Assembly (NCBI GenBank): GCA_964573115.1
Contig: CAZNIP010000154.1
Span: forward strand, 1 to 5,778
DNA: 5,778 nucleotides
Direction: 5' to 3'
From: CAYOID01 sp964573115
Lineage (GTDB): Bacteria; Desulfobacterota; Desulfovibrionia; Desulfovibrionales; Desulfothermaceae
Numbering within the stretch: position 1 is the stretch's first letter; each line of letters begins with the position of its first letter. Shown piece after piece: positions 1 through 4,163 of the stretch. Both the position numbers and the translations under genes were made by a program. The notes under the pieces are model-generated. The model searched no databases and had not been told where the DNA came from. It saw only the letters and a list, made by a program, of their open reading frames with translations.

Positions 1-1
1 C

Positions 2-925
2 ATTAGCGATGCCCAACCGGGGCAGCTCATCACCTACACCCACACGCTCAGCAACGCCGGCAACAGCGCCGATATCTTTGATCTGGTCCATCACAGCAGC
101 CAGGGCTGGCAGGTAGACTATGCCACGCCCATCCCCCTTGGCCCGGGGCAAGGGACGACCGTCATCATCAGCCTCACCATCCCGGCCGGCGTCGTCACCG
201 GCACCGTTGATACGACGGTGGTCACCGCTACATCACGGGCGGATAGCAGCGTGTGGGCCGCTGTTACTGACGGTACCACATTGGGCCATCGGCCCGGCGT
301 GGCGTTCGCCTCCCATCGGGCCGGCCGCACCACTCCCGGCGCGATCATCACCTATACCCACACCCTGACCAACACCGGGAACGGCCCCGACATCTACAAT
401 CTGAGCCATCATAGCGCTCAGGGTTGGACGATCAACTATGCCACGCCCATCTACGTGGGCCGTGGGCAGACTGCGACCGTCGTCGTCAGCGTCACCGTGC
501 CCACCGATGCCCTCAGCAACACCGTGGAAACGACCACCATTACGGTTACCTCCCAAGCCGATACCAGCGTGCAGGCTGCCATCAGCGATGCCACCACCGT
601 CAACCAGGTGGCTGACGTTACCCTCACGCCGCATTATGATATGACAATGAATCCCGGCACACTCAGTGTGTATCCTCACACATTGACAAATAGCGGCAAC
701 GGTCCGGACGTGTTTCTCCTAACCCACCACAGCAGCCAGGGGTGGCCCGTCACCTACACCACGCCGATTGCGCTCAATGCCGGACAATCCATCAATGTCC
801 CGCTCACCTTGACCATCCCCGCCGCCAGCGGCGGCTTAGTCGATGTCACCGTTCTCACCGCCACATCCCAGTTCGATCCCCAAGTCCACGCGACGGCGCT
901 GCAAACCACGACGGTCAATCAATTG
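2..925 (+). repeat. Three tandem ~106-residue NEW3/CARDB-like repeats in the N-terminal part of the peptidase protein
   Basis: Copies start at 299 and 617, a period of 318 bp; the first copy is cut by the window edge and lacks about 7 residues. Each copy carries a Pro-Gly turn, then TYTHTL or VYPHTL, N-x-G-N-x-x-D, a conserved HHS(S/A)QGW, then TPI, an x-G-Q/G-x strand, a V/L-T-x-P turn, and ends in a T-x-T-S-x-x-D-x-x-V segment followed by TTVNQ or TTLGH. This is the layout of NPCBM-associated NEW3 or DUF11/CARDB-type beta-sandwich modules that serve as stalks in exported proteins. More copies probably lie upstream. The repeats are clearly homologous at DNA level but diverged, so they are an old internal duplication and not a recent array. 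Confidence 0.82.
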
Positions 926-3900
926 CCGGTAGCCGACGCCGGGAAAGATCCCAAGGTGCAACCCTTGCAGGCTGTCCTCCTGGATGGCAGCGGCAGCTAC
1001 GACCCGGATGGACATACCCCGTTGAGCTACCAATGGCAACGAACGGGCGGCCCGTTCGTCCAACTTATGGGCGCAGACACCGCCCAAGCCAGCTTCCAGG
1101 CGCCGCCGTCGCGCAGCGTGTTAACCTTCACGCTCACCGTGATTGACGACCGGAACCTGGCCAGTGATCCCGATACCGTGGTCGTCTACGTGGATTATGA
1201 ACCTGTCGCGGGCTTGACGGTCTCCGGCGACCGCCACACCTCGCTGGGGCACACCACACACGTGACCGCCAACGCGAGCGGCGGCACGGACGTTGCCTAC
1301 GAGTGGAATCTGGGCGATGGCAACACCGCCACCGGCGCCGAGGTCACCCACATCTATGCCGCGCCGGGCATATATACCGCCACCGTCACCGCGTACAATC
1401 CCGTCAACGCGCTCACCGCCACCACCACCGCCCATATCACGGTCGTGCCTTTGGATGCCGCCACTATCGCAGGGCCGCCCACGGGCTTGACCAACCAAAC
1501 CTACACCCTCACGGCCAACCTGGCGCCGCTGACGGCCTCGCTGCCGATCACGCTGCACTGGCAAGCGACCCAGCACACGGCTACGACGCACACGATCACC
1601 ACCGGCGCCAGCGACACAATCACCTACACCTGGCCCATCTCCGGCCAGCAGAGGATCACCGTCACCGCGATCAATGCCGGGGGGCAGGTCACCGACGCGC
1701 ACGCGCTGCTCCTCAACGACACCCCCTGGATCGGCGACGCCTACGAGTTGGACGATAGCTGCGACCTCGCCTCTGCCATCTCCCCCGACGGGATTCCCCA
1801 ACTCCACACCTTCCACGATGAGAGCGATGAGGACTGGGTTGCCTTCCAGGCCACGGCGGGGCTGACCTACACCATCGAAGCGCAGGTGCCTAACACAGCC
1901 ACAACGGAGGTCAGTCTAGAGATCTCCGATAGCTGCCCGCCGGGTGGAGGTGGTGGTGAGTCGCCGCCTAACTATGGTGGGGTACGGCTGGCCTTTACCG
2001 CGCCGGCGGACGGCATCTACTACCTGCGTTTGAAAAACGATAATCCCGCCATCCACGGCAGCGACGTGGTTTATCATCTTTCTGTGCGTGATCCTTACGC
2101 GCTGGTTCGTTCGGGGGCCGTGGTTGTGGTCGCCGGGCGGCTCAAGACGGAGGATGATGTCCAGGATAACATCTACAACACGACCAACGCCATCTATGAG
2201 TTCGCCAAGGAACACGGCTGCGCCCCGGAGCAGATCTACTATCTGGCCCCGGATGACACGCTCGATGCGGACGGTGATAATCAACCCGATGTGGATGATG
2301 CGGCCACGCGCGCCAATCTAGAGTATGCGGTCACGCAGTGGGCCGTGGGCAAAGTCGACCAGGATAAGGCGCTGACCGTCTATCTGATGGATCACGGGGA
2401 CTATGACACACTCTACTTGGACAAACCCAACGGCGAATGGATCACCCCCACGGCGCTCAGTGGATGGCTGAGTCAACTCGAAGCCGCCGTGCCGGGCGTG
2501 CCCATCAACGTCGTCGTGGAGGCGTGTAATTCGGGCAGCTTCATTGATCCGGATAATCAGGTCAGCCAGGGAGATCGCGTGGTTATCGCCTCCACCAACC
2601 CGCAACAACTCTCCTATGCCTCAGAAAAAGGCTCGGCCTTCACCGATGTCTTCCTCAACGCCCTGAAGCTGGGGGGCAGCCTCCAACGCGCCTTCGAGGA
2701 TGGCGTCCAGGCCCTGCTCCAGTCCCATCCCGATCAAATCCCGTGGCTGGATGACAACGGCAACGGCCTGGCCAACGAAACGGCGGATGGCGAGCAAGCC
2801 GCGCAGCGCGGTTTTATCTGCGATTGGACAACCGGCGTCTCGGAGACGCCGCCCCAGATTGTGCAGGTCGATATCGCCTCAGAAACCGGCGGACTTGGCA
2901 TCCGCGCTCAGATATGGGATGATGACGCGGTGGCCGAGGCCTGGGCCGTGGTCTATCCCCCGTCTTGGCGTCCTCCCGCCACGGGCGATACCATCATCCA
3001 GGAGCCGCTGCCGATCACGCTTCATGATCAAGGGAACGAAGAATACGGCGGTCTCTATGGCGACCAAAGTGAGACCGGCGTCTATCGCGTGGTGATCTAT
3101 GCGAAGGACAACAAGGGATTGCTCGCGCAACCCAAGGATGTGCGCATCACCCTCAACGGCGACGCGGTCACGCCCGATGCCCTCCCTGCGCGCCTTGAAA
3201 TCCCCATCGGGAACCTCACCACCACCGTCCAAATTCCATCCGGCGTCCTCACCGCGACGACGACCTTCACCCACACCGGCTTCACCGACCTGGGGACATC
3301 GCCAGACCTCTCTGGATTTGAGTTTGCGGGTCGGCGTTTCACCTTAGATGCTTACCAATACGGCGCGTTGCGCCCGCACCTGACCTTCTCGCGTCCGGTC
3401 ACCATCACCGCGCGCTATAGCAATGATGATATGGAAGGCCTGGACGAGGACACGCTGACACTCTTCTATCGTGATGGCGACACCTGGCACAGCGATAGCC
3501 TCGCGATCCTCGATCACGACACCGCCGCCAACACCCTCACCGTCGTCACGATGCACCTGAGCGAGTTCGCGCTCTTCGCGCAGCCAGCGCCCACGATTGC
3601 GGGCGCTTTCCTGGAAATCCCCATCGACGGCCTCACCACCACCGTGGACATCCCGGCGACGGCCTTGGATGCACCGACCACGTTCACCTACACCACCTTC
3701 ACAGACCTGTCAGGTTTTGGAGACCTGACAGGTCTCGACGACGATTGCGAATTCGCCGGGCGCGGCTTCGAGCTGACCGCCTACCAGAGCGGCGTGGCCC
3801 AATCGGACTTTGCCTTCGAGCACCCGATCACCATCACCGCGCGTTACAGCGATGATGACGTGAAAAGCCTGGACGAGGGGAGCCTGGTGCTTTTCTATCG

Positions 3901-4057
3901 CGACGGCGATGCCTGGTGGACCGACGGCCTGACCGTCACCCGGCGCTTCACAAGTACGAACGAGGTGGTGGTGCGGGCGAATCACTTGACGGCGTTCGGG
4001 TTGTTCGGGCAGGAACGGGGGTATCGGGTGTACCTGCCGTTGGTGATGCGGGAGTGA
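2..4057 (+). CDS. Large secreted multidomain protein with a C13 (legumain-like) cysteine peptidase domain; 5' end outside the window
   Basis: The frame is open from the left edge to TGA at 4055-4057, giving 1351 residues; GTG at 218 lies inside a repeat and is not a credible start, so the true start and any signal peptide are upstream. Numbering Ile at 2-4 as residue 1, the order is: three NEW3/CARDB-like repeats (1-308), PKD-like domains (309-397 and 400-482), an Ig/PKD-like domain (483-572), a PPC domain (about 578-697, with DAYELDD, DEDWVAFQA and GIYYLRL), a C13 peptidase (about 706-940), an Ig-like domain (about 949-1055), two tandem beta-rich repeats (1065-1194 and 1204-1337) and the tail VYLPLVMRE. 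The peptidase has YLMDHGD (His798) and VVEACNSGSF (Cys842), the clan CD dyad. It is inferred to be an exported endopeptidase held at or released from the cell surface. It lies 10 bp upstream of a beta-helix protein gene. C13 enzymes typically cut after Asn or Asp, but specificity cannot be read here. Family assignment is confident; physiological role is unknown. Confidence 0.93.
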   Translation: MSDAQPGQLITYTHTLSNAGNSADIFDLVHHSSQGWQVDYATPIPLGPGQGTTVIISLTIPAGVVTGTVDTTVVTATSRADSSVWAAVTDGTTLGHRPGVAFASHRAGRTTPGAIITYTHTLTNTGNGPDIYNLSHHSAQGWTINYATPIYVGRGQTATVVVSVTVPTDALSNTVETTTITVTSQADTSVQAAISDATTVNQVADVTLTPHYDMTMNPGTLSVYPHTLTNSGNGPDVFLLTHHSSQGWPVTYTTPIALNAGQSINVPLTLTIPAASGGLVDVTVLTATSQFDPQVHATALQTTTVNQLPVADAGKDPKVQPLQAVLLDGSGSYDPDGHTPLSYQWQRTGGPFVQLMGADTAQASFQAPPSRSVLTFTLTVIDDRNLASDPDTVVVYVDYEPVAGLTVSGDRHTSLGHTTHVTANASGGTDVAYEWNLGDGNTATGAEVTHIYAAPGIYTATVTAYNPVNALTATTTAHITVVPLDAATIAGPPTGLTNQTYTLTANLAPLTASLPITLHWQATQHTATTHTITTGASDTITYTWPISGQQRITVTAINAGGQVTDAHALLLNDTPWIGDAYELDDSCDLASAISPDGIPQLHTFHDESDEDWVAFQATAGLTYTIEAQVPNTATTEVSLEISDSCPPGGGGGESPPNYGGVRLAFTAPADGIYYLRLKNDNPAIHGSDVVYHLSVRDPYALVRSGAVVVVAGRLKTEDDVQDNIYNTTNAIYEFAKEHGCAPEQIYYLAPDDTLDADGDNQPDVDDAATRANLEYAVTQWAVGKVDQDKALTVYLMDHGDYDTLYLDKPNGEWITPTALSGWLSQLEAAVPGVPINVVVEACNSGSFIDPDNQVSQGDRVVIASTNPQQLSYASEKGSAFTDVFLNALKLGGSLQRAFEDGVQALLQSHPDQIPWLDDNGNGLANETADGEQAAQRGFICDWTTGVSETPPQIVQVDIASETGGLGIRAQIWDDDAVAEAWAVVYPPSWRPPATGDTIIQEPLPITLHDQGNEEYGGLYGDQSETGVYRVVIYAKDNKGLLAQPKDVRITLNGDAVTPDALPARLEIPIGNLTTTVQIPSGVLTATTTFTHTGFTDLGTSPDLSGFEFAGRRFTLDAYQYGALRPHLTFSRPVTITARYSNDDMEGLDEDTLTLFYRDGDTWHSDSLAILDHDTAANTLTVVTMHLSEFALFAQPAPTIAGAFLEIPIDGLTTTVDIPATALDAPTTFTYTTFTDLSGFGDLTGLDDDCEFAGRGFELTAYQSGVAQSDFAFEHPITITARYSDDDVKSLDEGSLVLFYRDGDAWWTDGLTVTRRFTSTNEVVVRANHLTAFGLFGQERGYRVYLPLVMRE
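926..1717 (+). other. PKD/Ig-like domain block (three beta-sandwich domains)
   Basis: The first domain (926-1192) starts PVADAGKD and contains LLDGSGSYDPDG, YQWQRTGG and a closing FTLTVIDD, the signature of the K319/REJ-type PKD variant. The second (1199-1447) has YEWNLGDGNTATG, THIY, PGIYTATVTAYN, the canonical PKD W-x-x-G-D-G and Y-T-V-T pattern. The third (1448-1717) is shorter in motifs but shows LTNQTYTLTAN, ITLHWQAT, ITYTWPISG and RITVTAINAGG, and I read it as an Ig/PKD-like domain. Such domains are spacer or binding modules of extracellular proteins; there is no catalytic residue here. Confidence 0.8.
1733..2092 (+). other. PPC (bacterial pre-peptidase C-terminal-like) domain
   Basis: The segment opens GDAYELDDSCDLAS, continues with HTFHDESDEDWVAFQA and LTYTIEAQ, and closes with GIYYLRLKNDN and YHLSVRDPY. 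This matches the PPC pattern of an acidic start, D-x-D-W-x-x-F and a final Y-x-L-x-V strand. Two cysteines (in DDSCD and SDSCP) could form a disulfide. A Gly5 run in a Pro-Gly-rich loop (1943-1957) interrupts the domain. PPC modules sit next to exported peptidases, as here, where the catalytic domain follows directly. Confidence 0.82.
2117..2830 (+). other. Peptidase C13 (legumain/GPI8-like, clan CD) catalytic domain
   Basis: The domain begins with a hydrophobic strand (VVVVAGRL), then a helix with NTTNAIYEFA and the strand IYYLAPDD. After an acidic loop comes LTVYLMDHGD, holding the catalytic His (codon 2393-2395), and 44 residues on INVVVEACNSGSF, holding the catalytic Cys (codon 2525-2527). 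Next comes VVIASTNPQQLSYAS, which resembles the legumain ATTAxNPxxSSYA stretch after the nucleophile, then an FTDVFLNAL helix. Two acidic loops (2264-2299, DADGDNQPDVDD; 2750-2779, DDNGNGLANE) look like Ca-binding loops. All expected catalytic motifs are present, so activity is plausible. Gingipains (C25) and clostripain (C11) share the fold, but E-A-C-x-S-G-S fits C13 best. Confidence 0.88.
3194..4012 (+). repeat. Two tandem ~130-residue beta-rich C-terminal repeats
   Basis: Copy A (3194-3583) and copy B (3611-4012) each run LEIPI-x-x-LTTTV, TTFT, a variable loop, EFAGR-x-F-x-L-x-AYQ, F-x-x-P-(V/I)-TITARYS, D-D, LDE, L-x-LFYRDGD-x-W, a short T-V-V or V-V-V strand, HL-(S/T)-x-F-(A/G)-LF. DNA identity is high in places, for example the run coding TITARYS and the run coding LTTTV. 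I cannot name the family firmly; it looks like a ZU5-like or other all-beta domain of the sort found at the C-termini of exported Chloroflexota proteins. The variable loop of copy B carries an inverted repeat (3703-3735) and is 4 residues longer than that of copy A. Confidence 0.8.
3703..3735. repeat. In-frame 33-bp inverted repeat, perfect 13-bp arms
   Basis: Left arm AGACCTGTCAGGT (3703-3715) and right arm ACCTGACAGGTCT (3723-3735) are exact reverse complements, separated by TTTGGAG (3716-3722). Each arm also contains an odd palindrome, ACCTGTCAGGT and ACCTGACAGGT, with centres at 3710 and 3728. The element is 11 codons long, keeps the frame and encodes roughly DLSGFGDLTGL in the variable loop of copy B. 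It could be a dispersed repeat or a locally formed hairpin. It is not a terminator, since it lies inside an open gene and no T-run follows the right arm. Confidence 0.92.
4028..4054 (+). other. C-terminal tail VYLPLVMRE, candidate sorting or anchoring signal
   Basis: The protein ends RGYRVYLPLVMRE right after the last beta-rich repeat. Tails of the form (V/F)-Y-L-P-L-(V/I)-x-(R/K) are, from memory, frequent at the ends of large exported proteins in Chloroflexota. It is not an LPXTG sortase signal: there is no Thr-Gly, no long hydrophobic helix and no basic cluster after it. A role in surface sorting is inference. Confidence 0.55.
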
Positions 4058-4067
4058 GGAAGATAAA
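4056..4067 (+). promoter_or_regulatory. Ribosome binding site overlapping the upstream stop codon
   Basis: GAGGA at 4056-4060 overlaps the TGA stop (4055-4057) and ends 7 nt before ATG at 4068, an ideal Shine-Dalgarno spacing. Only 10 bp separate the two genes and no promoter or terminator fits between them, so the second gene is probably translated from the same mRNA and may be coupled to termination of the first. This site also decides the start of the second gene. Confidence 0.8.
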
Positions 4068-4163
4068 ATGAACACCTATCCTTCAAGATTCCGTTGGTTG
4101 TTGACTGCCGCTATCTTGGTCTTGGCAGTATGGATGTTGATCCCTGCCCGGATGGCGTGGGCC
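4068..4163 (+). other. Sec signal peptide of the beta-helix protein
   Basis: The first 32 codons give a basic n-region (MNTYPSRFR), an uninterrupted hydrophobic core (WLLTAAILVLAVWMLIPA) and a c-region ending Ala-Trp-Ala before Ser-Cys-Gly. Signal peptidase I cleavage after residue 32 is the simplest reading. The protein is therefore exported. Confidence 0.85.

Noticed and set aside
218..220. GTG as the start codon of the peptidase gene
   Set aside because: The frame is open to the left edge, and the upstream 72 codons are a clear copy of the NEW3-like repeat, so this GTG is an internal valine.
1121..1816. A 231-codon open frame on the minus strand, and several shorter minus-strand open frames across the window
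   Set aside because: They lie wholly inside strongly supported + strand domains (PKD, Ig, PPC). Their translations are Gly/Arg/Val/Asp-rich without recognisable motifs, as expected opposite GC-rich coding sequence with C- or G-ending codons.
3703..3735. Rho-independent terminator
   Set aside because: The hairpin lies in the middle of an open gene, the short T-run is in the loop and not after the right arm, and the frame continues for over 300 bp.
4028..4054. LPXTG-type sortase signal in the peptidase tail
   Set aside because: The sequence is L-P-L-V with no Thr-Gly and no following hydrophobic segment plus basic tail.
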